From an uncultured Flavobacteriaceae bacterium (GTDB lineage: Bacteria; Bacteroidota; Bacteroidia; Flavobacteriales; Flavobacteriaceae), in NCBI GenBank assembly GCA_947493175.1, contig CANLQD010000001.1:372001-436000 (forward strand): DNA of 64,000 bases, in the 5' to 3' direction. Under the pieces are notes generated by a model. That model was not told the origin of the DNA and searched no databases. It worked only from the letters and a program-made list of their open reading frames with translations. The position numbers were made by a program, and so were the translations under genes. Position 1 is the first letter of the stretch. Each line of letters begins with the position of its first letter. Below, one piece after another: positions 46,506 through 54,523 of the stretch.

Positions 46506-46550
46506 TAATAGCAATACTATCACACATTGATAGTTTAACTAATATTTAAC
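46506..46550 (+). promoter_or_regulatory. TetR-type operator and 11-bp-spaced TTTAAC repeats, site B
   Basis: TAATAGCAATACTATCA (46506-46522) differs from site A by one base. ACTATCA (46516-46522) and TGATAGT (46528-46534) form a perfect inverted repeat around CACAT. GTTTAAC (46533) and ATTTAAC (46544) are 11 bp apart, followed by AGTAATGCTTT as at site A (AGTAATACTTT). Confidence 0.65.
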
Positions 46551-46617
46551 CAAAGTAATGCTTTCTTTTCTATGGTAATTATTAATTTCGCAATAGAAGC
46601 ACATTAATTTTGAGAGT

Positions 46618-46989
46618 ATGAGGAAAATTTACTTTATAATTGGTTTTTTGTTAATCTCTGTTTCGATGACGGCGCAACAACACGTGCTGCTTGTAGATGC
46701 TTATCAAGAGGCAGAGGCTACAAATTCTTCCGGGTCTATTTTCATAAAGTTACCAAGCAAACAGGTAATGCCCATAGTAGGCGGATTAAACGATTGGGAT
46801 GGTATGAATAATTACTTGAACGTTTTTGGAAGCAAGTTGATTATTGAACGTAAAGACATTGGGTCTGACGGCGTTACGCATCTCATATTGCGAAGGGAAG
46901 ATGGACTTAATTTTTTCGATTTATTCCCCACCCTCAAGGCTCGATTAGTACCGATTACTTCGCTTCCTAATTTAAAGGAAGCGTCTTAA
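46618..46989 (+). CDS. Small exported protein, first of a paralogous pair
   Basis: A 123-residue protein with a Sec signal (about 1-21, ending SMTA-QQ). The C-terminal half (GSKLIIERKD, LILRREDGLNFFDLFPTLKARLV) is related to the downstream protein and more distantly to the protein encoded at 39667. No known domain is recognised. It is divergent from the TetR gene across site B, 33 bases before its paralogue, and is probably induced together with the exporter. Confidence 0.65.
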   Translation: MRKIYFIIGFLLISVSMTAQQHVLLVDAYQEAEATNSSGSIFIKLPSKQVMPIVGGLNDWDGMNNYLNVFGSKLIIERKDIGSDGVTHLILRREDGLNFFDLFPTLKARLVPITSLPNLKEAS

Positions 46990-47022
46990 AACTATTGATT
47001 CTAACCCTTAAATAATGTAAAC

Positions 47023-47403
47023 ATGAAAAAGTCATTCTTATTTTTAGCGTTTTTGGCTACTTCATTGTTAGTAAGTGCCCAAAATTCGGAAAGCACGGTA
47101 CAGGAAGGTGATATTTTGATATTGGCCGCCGTAGATGGCGACCGGTATCACCATATAAACTTTCCCCGTAAAAACATCATCATGAAAAGAGGTGCCATGG
47201 CCAACTATGATGCACTGGTAGGAAAAAAGTTGGTAGTGGCTTCCATAGATGCCAATAACACTGCGAAAGCAGTTTTGAAACGTAAAGATGGAAAACCTTT
47301 TTTTAGGTTTTTCCCGAAAGTTACGGCCAACGTAGAAAAGGCCATCAAATCTGGAGAATTAAAACACCCAGATTCAAAAACGCCTCAATCTTTGGCTAAA
47401 TAA
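47023..47403 (+). CDS. Small exported protein, second of a paralogous pair
   Basis: A 126-residue protein with a Sec signal (about 1-19, ending LVSA-QN) and a basic mature part (EGDILILAAVDGDRYHHINF, GKKLVVASIDANNTAKAVLK, RKDGKPFFRFFPKV). It pairs with the upstream gene as a two-gene unit. It is the closest relative of the 39667 protein in this window. Function unknown; periplasmic or secreted, possibly cargo or accessory of the ABC-HlyD-TolC system. Confidence 0.65.
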   Translation: MKKSFLFLAFLATSLLVSAQNSESTVQEGDILILAAVDGDRYHHINFPRKNIIMKRGAMANYDALVGKKLVVASIDANNTAKAVLKRKDGKPFFRFFPKVTANVEKAIKSGELKHPDSKTPQSLAK

Positions 47404-47826
47404 TGGTCTTTCACCTGAGGTAAGCCCTGGGTTTGAAGCCAAAATCGACCCATAGGAATAGCATTGATAGGAAAACAGGTGCCTATCGGTCAGGGACTCT
47501 ATTGCCCTTTTTGTAAACGTCAAAATGTAACCTGCCAAAAAATGTTATTTGTTCTCTGTTGCACCGGTCATACCTAAAAATCGATCTTCGCTAGCCGATT
47601 TAAAAAATTATGACCGGTGTTATTCTTTGTAGCATCACCTATAAAAAAGATACCTCCCCGGCTCCGTATCACTGGTTATCGCAGTAAAAGGCTTTCGCCC
47701 ACGCAGCAAACCCCTGATCCAAAACCGGAATCGACCCCATCCCGAATCATTGAGGGCGATCCCACCTATGAACGTCGGGATTCAACCAGCAACTATTTTA
47801 AAGACTACAATCGGCACACCTAATAT
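47404..47826. other. Intergenic stretch with inverted repeats and repeat remnants
   Basis: The 423-bp stretch holds a 58-bp inverted repeat (47562-47619), the 16-mer CCAAAACCGGAATCGA (47719-47734) shared with 40291-40306, and GTCGGGATTCAACCA near 47776, which resembles the 3' part of the repeat at 56468-56699. A 68-codon frame at 47617-47823 runs through these elements and looks spurious. Confidence 0.45.
47562..47619. repeat. 58-bp nested inverted repeat
   Basis: CACCGGTCATA (47562-47572) and TATGACCGGTG (47609-47619) are exact reverse complements. Inside them AAATCG (near 47578) and CGATTT (near 47596) pair again. Only 4 Ts follow at a distance, so it is not a standard terminator. Confidence 0.65.
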
Positions 47827-48144
47827 ATGATACTTGTCCATATTATTACAAATAACAAAGACCAAGCAATGGAAATTATTCACCTATTAATGGAGAAAGA
47901 ATTATTGCTACACGCTATAGTCTCCGAAAAAAAGGTGTATCAAAAAAAGGCAGTAGGCGGAAATCTTATAAGCAATATACAAACCTTGATCATCGGAAAA
48001 ACCAAAGCACTTTTGTTCAAGACCATCAATCAAGAACTAAAGAAGGCCTATCCCAACAACATGCCCATACTCTACTCGATTCCCATTGTTTATATGGATG
48101 ATGAACAAACTGCATTTCTAAGGGCCCACACCGCCGAAGTATAA
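47827..48144 (+). CDS. CutA/PII-like small protein
   Basis: A 105-residue protein whose layout fits the ferredoxin-like fold of CutA and PII-like proteins: an N-terminal ILVHIITNNKDQAMEIIHLLMEKELLLHAIV and a later TKALLFKTINQELKKAYPNNMPILYSIPI. CutA proteins normally end with PEIIALPI-type segments, which matches MPILYSIPIV here. It lies near an SbtA-like permease whose cyanobacterial homologue is controlled by the PII-like SbtB, so a regulatory role for this protein is an attractive inference. Confidence 0.6.
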   Translation: MILVHIITNNKDQAMEIIHLLMEKELLLHAIVSEKKVYQKKAVGGNLISNIQTLIIGKTKALLFKTINQELKKAYPNNMPILYSIPIVYMDDEQTAFLRAHTAEV

Positions 48145-48264
48145 GGCGTTCCCTTGTTTTAACTGAACTTGTCCCGGTTTTTCTCGGAAGTTCGCGTTTT
48201 CGCCTTTGCACCCTAACTTATAACAGCACAACCCTAGCTTCGGTAAAAGAAAAGCTCCCAAATT

Positions 48265-49191
48265 TTAATAGGCATCGAACCAATCGAAACGTTCTTTGAT
48301 GATTTTTTTCTTCTCGGTTTCGATATAATCCTTGAATGCGTTTGCTGCGGGTGTCAAGTTTTTGGATTTTAACCAAATCAGATTCCAAGTAGTACTAATT
48401 GGAAGCCCGGTTACAGGTATGATCTTGACATCGTTGTTTATCAATTCGTTCTTTATACCGATCAATGGCATGATCGAATAACCCAGACCGGCAATCACCG
48501 CTTGTTTCACCGCTTCGTTCGAGGTAAGCTCTATCTTTTTTCGAATAGATAGTCTGTTTTTTGCGATGAAGTTTTCCATTGCATTGCGTGTGGCAGAACC
48601 CTCCTCCCGATAAATCAAGGGAAGGTTCTCGAAAAGCTTGCCCTTGTTTCCTTCCGGCAATCGGGAAAGCCCTTTAGTACCCCCGACCAAAAAAAGCTTG
48701 TTCTCCATAAGTTCGATTCCCTGGATTTTCAGCTTCTTTGGTAAGACCGATACCAAGGCAAAATCGACCTCGTTCTGCTCAAGGCTCTTAACCACTTTGG
48801 TCTTATTCGTTACATCCATTATTAAATCAATTCCCTCATGTTGTTTCATGAAGTCCGATAGAAAAAAAGGCATCACATACTTTCCCGTAGATACCACCGA
48901 AAGTTTTAACCGACCGGTAGGTGCACCCTGGTAGGAAAGTGTCTTGTAATTTATAGCGTACACCTCATTTAATATTTTTTCTGCCGCTTCCGCGATTTCC
49001 TTTCCAAAATCGGTCACATAGAGTTGTCTACCAACAACCTCGGTCAGCGGAATCGAAAACTGGTCTTGAAAATTCTTAAGCTGAATCGATACCGCGGGTT
49101 GGGTTAGAAACAATTCCTCAGCCGCTTTGGTGATGCTTTGTTTTTGGGTAATCTTCAAAAAAATCTGTAGCTGGTGCAATGTATAATTCAT
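48265..49191 (-). CDS. LysR-family transcriptional regulator
   Basis: A 308-residue regulator. The N-terminal winged helix-turn-helix reads LHQLQIFLKITQKQSITKAAEELFLTQPAVSIQLKNF, spanning about residues 5-41, and the rest is a periplasmic-binding-protein-like effector domain. I start at the ATG at 49191. It resembles CbbR/CmpR-type regulators in its N-terminal half and is divergent from the genes leading to the SbtA-like permease, so control of inorganic carbon uptake is plausible. Confidence 0.88.
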   Translation of the reverse strand: MNYTLHQLQIFLKITQKQSITKAAEELFLTQPAVSIQLKNFQDQFSIPLTEVVGRQLYVTDFGKEIAEAAEKILNEVYAINYKTLSYQGAPTGRLKLSVVSTGKYVMPFFLSDFMKQHEGIDLIMDVTNKTKVVKSLEQNEVDFALVSVLPKKLKIQGIELMENKLFLVGGTKGLSRLPEGNKGKLFENLPLIYREEGSATRNAMENFIAKNRLSIRKKIELTSNEAVKQAVIAGLGYSIMPLIGIKNELINNDVKIIPVTGLPISTTWNLIWLKSKNLTPAANAFKDYIETEKKKIIKERFDWFDAY

Positions 49192-49199
49192 AATATTAT

Positions 49200-49239
49200 T
49201 TAATAAATAACATAATAAATATAAATAAAAATTTATTAA
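49200..49239. promoter_or_regulatory. Inverted repeat in the LysR divergent region
   Basis: TTAATAAAT (49200-49208) and ATTTATTAA (49231-49239) are exact reverse complements in AT-rich DNA. A -7 box TACCTTTG (49251-49258) for the plus-strand gene follows. The location fits a LysR-type binding region. Confidence 0.45.
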
Positions 49240-49295
49240 CAGAACCACGTACCTTTGAACTAGTAAGTAGGGTATAAATGTTAAAGATTGGGATT

Positions 49296-49766
49296 ATGAA
49301 AAAATTGGTGTTCTTTTTAATGATAATATTTCTAGTGAATTACCCGACACAAAGTCAAATCGAAAAGGACGTATGGTCTTCCGAGACGACTTTTGATTTT
49401 GATAGTTCGTTCGATGTATCCCTTCAAGAGACGGTCAATTCAGCTACTACCCTCGACGAGGTACTTGTTGAAATATCACAATTTGAAAATCAAACCAACG
49501 GTCATTTAATGGCATCAAATTCTTCTTTGGTAACAGCTGTACCTGAATATTTAATTTCTTTTCATTTTGTAACCGATGGTAAAAATGTTGCGATGGAAAA
49601 ATCAATGAATAGACTTGCCATATTAATGGTATTGAGCCATGCTGAGTTCGCAAAGCAACATAGTACAAATAAGCCTCTGAAATCAGTACCGGTACCTTCT
49701 AAATTCATAGCAGAAAATATAAACTTGAATATGGATGAGGGTTTTGGGCCTCGTTTTGGTTTATGA
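49296..49766 (+). CDS. Small exported protein of unknown function
   Basis: A 156-residue protein with a Sec signal (MKKLVFFLMIIFLVNYPTQS, then Q) and a mature part rich in Ser, Thr and Asp. I recognise no domain. I start at 49296 because the signal peptide begins there; an ATG six codons earlier (49278) lacks that pattern. It is first in the plus-strand group leading to the SbtA-like permease, with a -7 box at 49251-49258. Confidence 0.6.
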   Translation: MKKLVFFLMIIFLVNYPTQSQIEKDVWSSETTFDFDSSFDVSLQETVNSATTLDEVLVEISQFENQTNGHLMASNSSLVTAVPEYLISFHFVTDGKNVAMEKSMNRLAILMVLSHAEFAKQHSTNKPLKSVPVPSKFIAENINLNMDEGFGPRFGL

Positions 49767-49926
49767 GGTAACCAAGGGCCTTTATATATAATGGGTCGAC
49801 CCCCTCATAAATAAAAACCTGCCCAACAATTTAAAAGCTAAGAAGACTTGACCGATGTCCGAAATAAGTATTCTTGTAAAACCAAACAAACGACACAAAC
49901 CATAAGGTAGAAAACGAACACATTCC

Positions 49927-50286
49927 ATGGAAAACAAACTTTCCCGATGGGTCAAAGCCAGCAAACGGAAGCAAATCGAACAACAACCGACAGCATCTTC
50001 TTGTCAATTTCAGGAAAATATACGGTTGGTAGAGGGTGTCTTTACTCCCTCGGAAGCAGCAGATGTACTCCTGTCCTTAGTGAACGACAAAATTAAGTTC
50101 CACACCGTACAATTGCTCAACCTACGCGACGGCTATCAAGAAGATACCACCCACTCGGAACAACGTATCGACCAATTAAAACTTGCAAAGAATCGTATCA
50201 AAGATTTGGTCATCAAAGCTCGTAATGAGGGCTATGACATTCAAATCGATGGCACCATTCAAATTACCCTGAACAGGCAAGTATAA
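49927..50286 (+). CDS. Conserved helical protein of unknown function
   Basis: A 119-residue soluble protein. The central and C-terminal part (VFTPSEAADVLLSLVNDKIKF, then a long amphipathic helix with SEQRIDQLKLAKNRIKDLV, then GYDIQIDGTIQITL) is of a type I recall as a conserved but unnamed flavobacterial protein. It lies 26 bases before the SbtA-like gene, so the two are probably co-transcribed. Confidence 0.65.
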   Translation: MENKLSRWVKASKRKQIEQQPTASSCQFQENIRLVEGVFTPSEAADVLLSLVNDKIKFHTVQLLNLRDGYQEDTTHSEQRIDQLKLAKNRIKDLVIKARNEGYDIQIDGTIQITLNRQV

Positions 50287-50312
50287 ATAACCGTACCACA
50301 ACCCAATTTTTC

Positions 50313-51281
50313 ATGGATTTACATTTACTAGTAGACAACCTGACCAACCCTGCGCTCTTATTTTTCTTTTTAGGCGTCTTCGCCGTACAAGTCAAAAGCG
50401 ACCTTGAAATACCTGCTAACTCCTCCAAATTCATATCGCTCTACCTCATGTTTTCCATTGGTTTCAAGGGCGGTTTAGAGCTATCGCATAGCAACCTGGA
50501 CATGGAAATTTTCTGGAGCCTTCTCTTTGGAATCTTTCTAGCCCTATTCGTGCCCGTTTATACCTACTTCATCCTTCGCCGTAAATTCAGTGTACCGAAC
50601 TCCGGGGCCATAGCGGCGGCCTACGGATCGGTGAGCGCCGTAACTTTTGTGACGGCTGTTTCCTTTCTGGAAATTGAACAAATCGATTTTGGCGGGCATA
50701 TGGTTGCGGTCATGGCCCTAATGGAGGCCCCTTCGATTATTATCGGTGTCTTGTTAATGTCTTACTTTCAAAAAGGAAAAAAGGAAGAAAAACAAATATC
50801 TATGCGGGGGGTATTACACCATTCCCTGACCAATGGAAGTGTATTGCTCATTTTGGGCAGCCTTCTGATAGGCTTCTTGGCGAGTGACCAACAAGCAAGG
50901 GGTATTGAACCTTTCACTACGGATATATTCAAAGGTTTTCTGGCCGTTTTTTTACTGGATATGGGAATTACAAGTGGAAAAAAGTTGGCAGACTTCCTCA
51001 AAAAAGGCTGGTTCGCCTTCTTTTTCGCGATTATTATTCCGATTATCAACGGTTCTACGGTGGCCATCATTAGTGGATTGTTTACCGAAAGTCAGGGAAA
51101 TCGATTTCTTTTTGCCATCCTAGCGGGTAGTGCCTCCTATATCGCAGTACCTGCGGCCATGCGTTTGGCGGCACCCAAAGCAAATCCAAGCCTGTACTTG
51201 CCAATGGCGCTGGCCATTACTTTTCCCTTTAATATAACCCTAGGTATGCCTCTTTACCTTTACATCGTTCAAAGCTTTTGA
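50313..51281 (+). CDS. SbtA-like sodium-dependent bicarbonate permease
   Basis: A 322-residue inner-membrane protein with about ten membrane segments in two inverted halves. Signature segments include NPALLFFFLGVFAVQVKSDLEIP (about 11-33), FSIGFKGGLELS, AAYGSVSAVTFVTAVSFL and GSASYIAVPAAMRLAAP. SbtA imports bicarbonate with sodium in cyanobacteria; non-photosynthetic bacteria use homologues to supply carboxylation reactions. The LysR regulator and CutA/PII-like gene nearby support this role. No carbonic anhydrase gene is adjacent. Confidence 0.8.
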   Translation: MDLHLLVDNLTNPALLFFFLGVFAVQVKSDLEIPANSSKFISLYLMFSIGFKGGLELSHSNLDMEIFWSLLFGIFLALFVPVYTYFILRRKFSVPNSGAIAAAYGSVSAVTFVTAVSFLEIEQIDFGGHMVAVMALMEAPSIIIGVLLMSYFQKGKKEEKQISMRGVLHHSLTNGSVLLILGSLLIGFLASDQQARGIEPFTTDIFKGFLAVFLLDMGITSGKKLADFLKKGWFAFFFAIIIPIINGSTVAIISGLFTESQGNRFLFAILAGSASYIAVPAAMRLAAPKANPSLYLPMALAITFPFNITLGMPLYLYIVQSF

Positions 51282-51308
51282 ATTATCTTTATCAAAAAGA
51301 AGAAATCA

Positions 51309-51881
51309 ATGGAAAAAAATCGATGTGGTTGGTGTCTTGGCGACCCGTTGTACGAGGCGTATCACGATGAAGAATGGGGCGTCGCCGTAAAAGATGATGC
51401 CACCCTGTTTGAGTTTTTAGTATTGGAAACCTTTCAGGCCGGACTCAGCTGGATTACCATTTTAAGAAAGCGGGAAAACTTTCGAAAGGCTTTCGACCAC
51501 TTCGATTACCAAAAGATAGCCGACTATGATAAAAAGAAAACGACGGCGCTGTTGAAAGATGCGGGAATCGTACGAAACAAATTAAAAGTACATGCCACTG
51601 TTAGCAATGCCAAATTATTCCTAAAAGTGCAACAAGAGTTCGGCAGTTTCAGCAACTACATCTGGGGGTTTGTTGAAGGAAAGCCTGTTAAGAATGCATA
51701 CATCGACTACAAAGATGCCCCGGCGACCTCACCCATATCCGATGCGCTTAGCAAAGATTTAAAAAAAAGAGGCTTTAAATTCGTTGGTAGTACGGTGGTC
51801 TACGCCTTTATGCAAGCAACAGGCATGGTCAACGATCATGAGACCAGTTGTTTTCGATATGAAGAAGTTACCGCACAATGA
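51309..51881 (+). CDS. tag: DNA-3-methyladenine glycosylase I
   Basis: A 190-residue base-excision repair enzyme that removes 3-methyladenine. The N-terminal CGWCLGDPLYEAYHDEEWG (zinc-binding Cys residues and catalytic region), FQAGLSWITILRKRENFRKAF, and the late MQATGMVNDHETSCF with zinc ligands His and Cys are all present. Length is normal. It lies 27 bases after the permease gene but need not be functionally linked. Confidence 0.95.
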   Translation: MEKNRCGWCLGDPLYEAYHDEEWGVAVKDDATLFEFLVLETFQAGLSWITILRKRENFRKAFDHFDYQKIADYDKKKTTALLKDAGIVRNKLKVHATVSNAKLFLKVQQEFGSFSNYIWGFVEGKPVKNAYIDYKDAPATSPISDALSKDLKKRGFKFVGSTVVYAFMQATGMVNDHETSCFRYEEVTAQ

Positions 51882-51912
51882 TCCCGAAAGTAACACAGAA
51901 CCCGTTTAAAAG

Positions 51913-52521
51913 ATGAAATCGACAAAAGAATTGTTTTTTAAAAAGTGTAGCTTATGTCTATTGCTCCTATTGCTTTTTTCAGGTCTTTACGGACTGGCCC
52001 AAAATAAGTACGAACGCGAACATCGTATCAAAAAGTCCCAATTCCCGGAAAAAGCATTGACTCTTATCGCGGAAAAGCTAGAAGATGCCCGAAGAATTCG
52101 TTTTTACCGAGAAGTCGATAGTGCAAAGGTGAGTTACGAGGCCAAATTCAAAAAAGACCGTCTTCGCTACAGTGTCGAATTTAGCGAAGAAGGCGATTTG
52201 GAGGACATAGAAATACTGATCAAAGAGGTAGACATTCCCGAAGACACCTTTACTAACATAAAGAACTACTTGGCCAAGGCATTTACCAAATACCGCTTTC
52301 GGCGCATGCAACAACAGTATCCTTTAGCAGGAAACACTCCGGAAACTACCATTAAGAATGCGTTTCAAAACCTAATGCTCCCCTCTATTAAATACGAGTT
52401 CATCGTTGCCGGGAAAAAAGAGCGAGAATACCTCCAATATGAAATAGTCTTCGATGCCGAAGGTAGTTTTGAAAATATTCGACAGTCCTTACCGCCCAAT
52501 TACGATCATGTACTGTATTAA
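51913..52521 (+). CDS. Exported protein of unknown function
   Basis: A 202-residue protein with an N-terminal signal (about 13-30, ending GLA-QN). The mature part has two halves with similar layout (YEAKFKKDRLRYSVEFSEEGDLEDIEI and LQYEIVFDAEGSFENI), suggesting an internal PepSY-like or beta-rich duplication, but I assign no family. It lies six bases before the DUF2490 gene and is probably co-transcribed with it. Confidence 0.6.
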   Translation: MKSTKELFFKKCSLCLLLLLLFSGLYGLAQNKYEREHRIKKSQFPEKALTLIAEKLEDARRIRFYREVDSAKVSYEAKFKKDRLRYSVEFSEEGDLEDIEILIKEVDIPEDTFTNIKNYLAKAFTKYRFRRMQQQYPLAGNTPETTIKNAFQNLMLPSIKYEFIVAGKKEREYLQYEIVFDAEGSFENIRQSLPPNYDHVLY

Positions 52522-52527
52522 CCTGAT

Positions 52528-53226
52528 ATGACATATTTGCGATGTATTGGAATAAAAAGGTTATTCGGCTATATCGCCTTATTATGGGGTGTTAATTTGG
52601 CGGCACAGGATAATTTTACTGGATATATAGAGCCCGATATTTCTTTCAACTATAAAGTTGTGACCAACTACGACCATAATTTTAAGGTATCGACCCGAAC
52701 GTTTTTTTATGATGACAACGACTATGTACTTCGCTCAAGGCAAATAGACCTGGTTCATTTTTCCAAACTAAAAATTCGGGACAACCAAAGTATCGCTTTT
52801 GGTGTTCAGTACCGTTTTAGGAAAAACTTTCAGCCAGACCGTGAAAATGAGCTTCGACTTACACAGCAGTACAACCGCACTGTGAAACCCCATGTGGTGC
52901 GTTTTGGGCATCGCTTGCGTTCCGAACAGCGCATTCAACCCTCTTTGACCACCTATCGTTTTCGGTATCGCTTCGCATTGGATTTTCCCTTGCAAGGAGA
53001 ACAACTAGACGTTGGGGAGGCCTATTTTATTGCCTCTACAGAAACTTTGTTGAGCGTCGCCAAAGCAAACGCATCACAGTTCGATCATCGATTTACCGCT
53101 AACCTTGGGGTGCTATCCGCTGAAAAAACCAAAATTCAAACGGGTGTCGAATACCGTTTCGAAGATTATACGCATCGTACTGAAAATGTTTTTTTCGTTT
53201 TGGCATCGCTCATCCTAAGCCTGTAA
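52528..53226 (+). CDS. DUF2490 outer-membrane beta-barrel-like protein
   Basis: A 232-residue exported protein with a signal sequence (ending LAA-QD). Alternating aromatic strands such as FGVQYRFRKNF and RFGHRLRSEQRI and the closing VEYRFEDYTHRTENVFFV fit DUF2490, a family predicted to form small outer-membrane barrels. Function unknown. The 3' end overlaps the convergent aat gene by 12 bases. Confidence 0.75.
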   Translation: MTYLRCIGIKRLFGYIALLWGVNLAAQDNFTGYIEPDISFNYKVVTNYDHNFKVSTRTFFYDDNDYVLRSRQIDLVHFSKLKIRDNQSIAFGVQYRFRKNFQPDRENELRLTQQYNRTVKPHVVRFGHRLRSEQRIQPSLTTYRFRYRFALDFPLQGEQLDVGEAYFIASTETLLSVAKANASQFDHRFTANLGVLSAEKTKIQTGVEYRFEDYTHRTENVFFVLASLILSL

Positions 53227-53850
53227 CAATTCCATAAATTTTGAACGTGGTATCTCTTCAGCGCCCAAACTGGCTAGATGTTCGGTATACAGTTGACAAT
53301 CGATCAGTTTGTAATTTTTCTTCTCTAGTTCTTGCGCAAGGCATATAAAAGCAAATTTTGATGCATTAGCAACCGTACTGAACATACTTTCTCCGCAGAA
53401 TGCTTGTTTCATATCTATTCCATAAAGCCCCCCTACCAGCTCATTACTTTCCCAAACCTCGTACGATACCGCAAAGCCCTTCTCGTGTAGGCCTAGGTAG
53501 GCTTGTTTCATGTCGGCAGTAATCCAAGTACCTTGTTGGCCTACTCGCTTCACATTGGCACAAAGATTCAACACCCGTTCAAAACAGGTATTCTTTGTCA
53601 GTCGAAACTGATTGCTTCTCAACACTTTTCGCATACTTTTCGACACTTTGATTTTGTGGGGAAACAAGACCATTCTCGGATTTGGACTCCACCATAAAAT
53701 CAACGAATCTTCATTGAACCAGGGAAAAATGCCGTTTTGGTAAGCCAAAATAAGCCGTTCGGGCGAAAGGTCTCCGCCTACGGCCAAAAGTCCTTCAGAA
53801 TTGGCATTTTCTACGGGAGGAAATTCGAGTCGGTCTGAAAGGAAGAACAT
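53215..53850 (-). CDS. aat: Leucyl/phenylalanyl-tRNA-protein transferase
   Basis: A 211-residue enzyme that adds Leu or Phe from aminoacyl-tRNA to proteins with basic N-termini, marking them for ClpAP (N-degron pathway). The family blocks GLLAVGGDLSPERLILAYQNGIFPWF, LWWSPNPRMVL and GGLYGIDMKQAFCGESMFS are present. I start at ATG 53850 (MFFLSDRLEFPP), preceded by AGGGAA; a GTG nine codons upstream (53877) is an alternative. Confidence 0.93.
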   Translation of the reverse strand: MFFLSDRLEFPPVENANSEGLLAVGGDLSPERLILAYQNGIFPWFNEDSLILWWSPNPRMVLFPHKIKVSKSMRKVLRSNQFRLTKNTCFERVLNLCANVKRVGQQGTWITADMKQAYLGLHEKGFAVSYEVWESNELVGGLYGIDMKQAFCGESMFSTVANASKFAFICLAQELEKKNYKLIDCQLYTEHLASLGAEEIPRSKFMELLQA

Positions 53851-53912
53851 TGGGTTGTGTTCCCTATCTTTTTTCACAGCTTGTTTTTTAATTTAAAGAT
53901 ACGGAAATGCGC

Positions 53913-53957
53913 AATAAAAGACCCCAAAGGTTTACAAAACCTTTGGGGTCTTTTATT
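53913..53957. terminator. Strong bidirectional terminator
   Basis: A perfect 21-bp stem: the left arm 53913-53933 contains AAAAGACCCCAAAGG and the right arm 53937-53957 is its exact reverse complement, around ACA. It lies 27 bases after the DUF3127 stop on the minus strand, with T-rich ends in both directions. Confidence 0.9.
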
Positions 53958-53983
53958 AGTACGCCCAGAATTGAAACAGCCTA

Positions 53984-54361
53984 TTAAAACGGTAAATCGT
54001 CGTGATCTTCCTCGTTTAGATTATCAACTGGTTCAAAGGCTTCTGCTGGCGGCACAGGTGGCATTCCTTCTGCAGGTTGCGCAGGCTGTAAACTTTCGAT
54101 GCGCCATCCTTGAATCGAATTAAAGTATTTTACTTCTCCCTGCGGGTTTGTCCATTCACGGCCCCGTAGGTTAATGCTAATCTTTACGGGCTGCCCCACC
54201 GCGAAATTGTTCAACAAATCGGTCTTGTCCTGTACGAACTCAACCATTATGTGCTGGGGATATTGCTCCTCTGTGGTTACGACCACTTCTCTTTTGCGAA
54301 AACCGTTATTTCCAAATGTTTGGGTTTCCCCAATCAACTTGATTTTTCCTTCTACTTCCAT
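53984..54361 (-). CDS. DUF3127 protein
   Basis: A 125-residue protein with the family's N-terminal domain (LIGETQTFGNNGFRKREVVV, PQHIMVEFVQDKTDLL, GREWTNPQGEVKYFNSIQGW), an OB-fold-like arrangement suggesting single-stranded nucleic-acid binding, and an acidic proline-rich tail ending DDLPF. That tail resembles the C-terminal tip of SSB proteins (DDDIPF), which recruits replication and repair partners. This supports a role as an SSB-like protein, though the family is formally uncharacterised. Confidence 0.78.
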   Translation of the reverse strand: MEVEGKIKLIGETQTFGNNGFRKREVVVTTEEQYPQHIMVEFVQDKTDLLNNFAVGQPVKISINLRGREWTNPQGEVKYFNSIQGWRIESLQPAQPAEGMPPVPPAEAFEPVDNLNEEDHDDLPF

Positions 54362-54523
54362 GACTATGAATTATATGACTAAAATTTATAAGAGGCTAAA
54401 AATAACTTTATTCGTTTTAGCAACCTAACAAATCAAACACAAGTTATCAAAGGTTATCCGCGCCTTCAATAGCAAGCTCATCAAGATACCATAGGTCCTG
54501 AATTTGAAGCTCGAAAAACGCAG

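Noticed and set aside
47023..47403. Reading the small exported proteins as bacteriocin-type cargo of the ABC exporter
   Set aside because: They carry standard Sec signal peptides rather than double-glycine leaders, and the ABC protein lacks a peptidase domain, so type I cargo processing is not supported.
47617..47823. 68-codon frame before the CutA/PII-like gene
   Set aside because: It starts inside an inverted repeat and runs through repeat remnants; composition is not protein-like.
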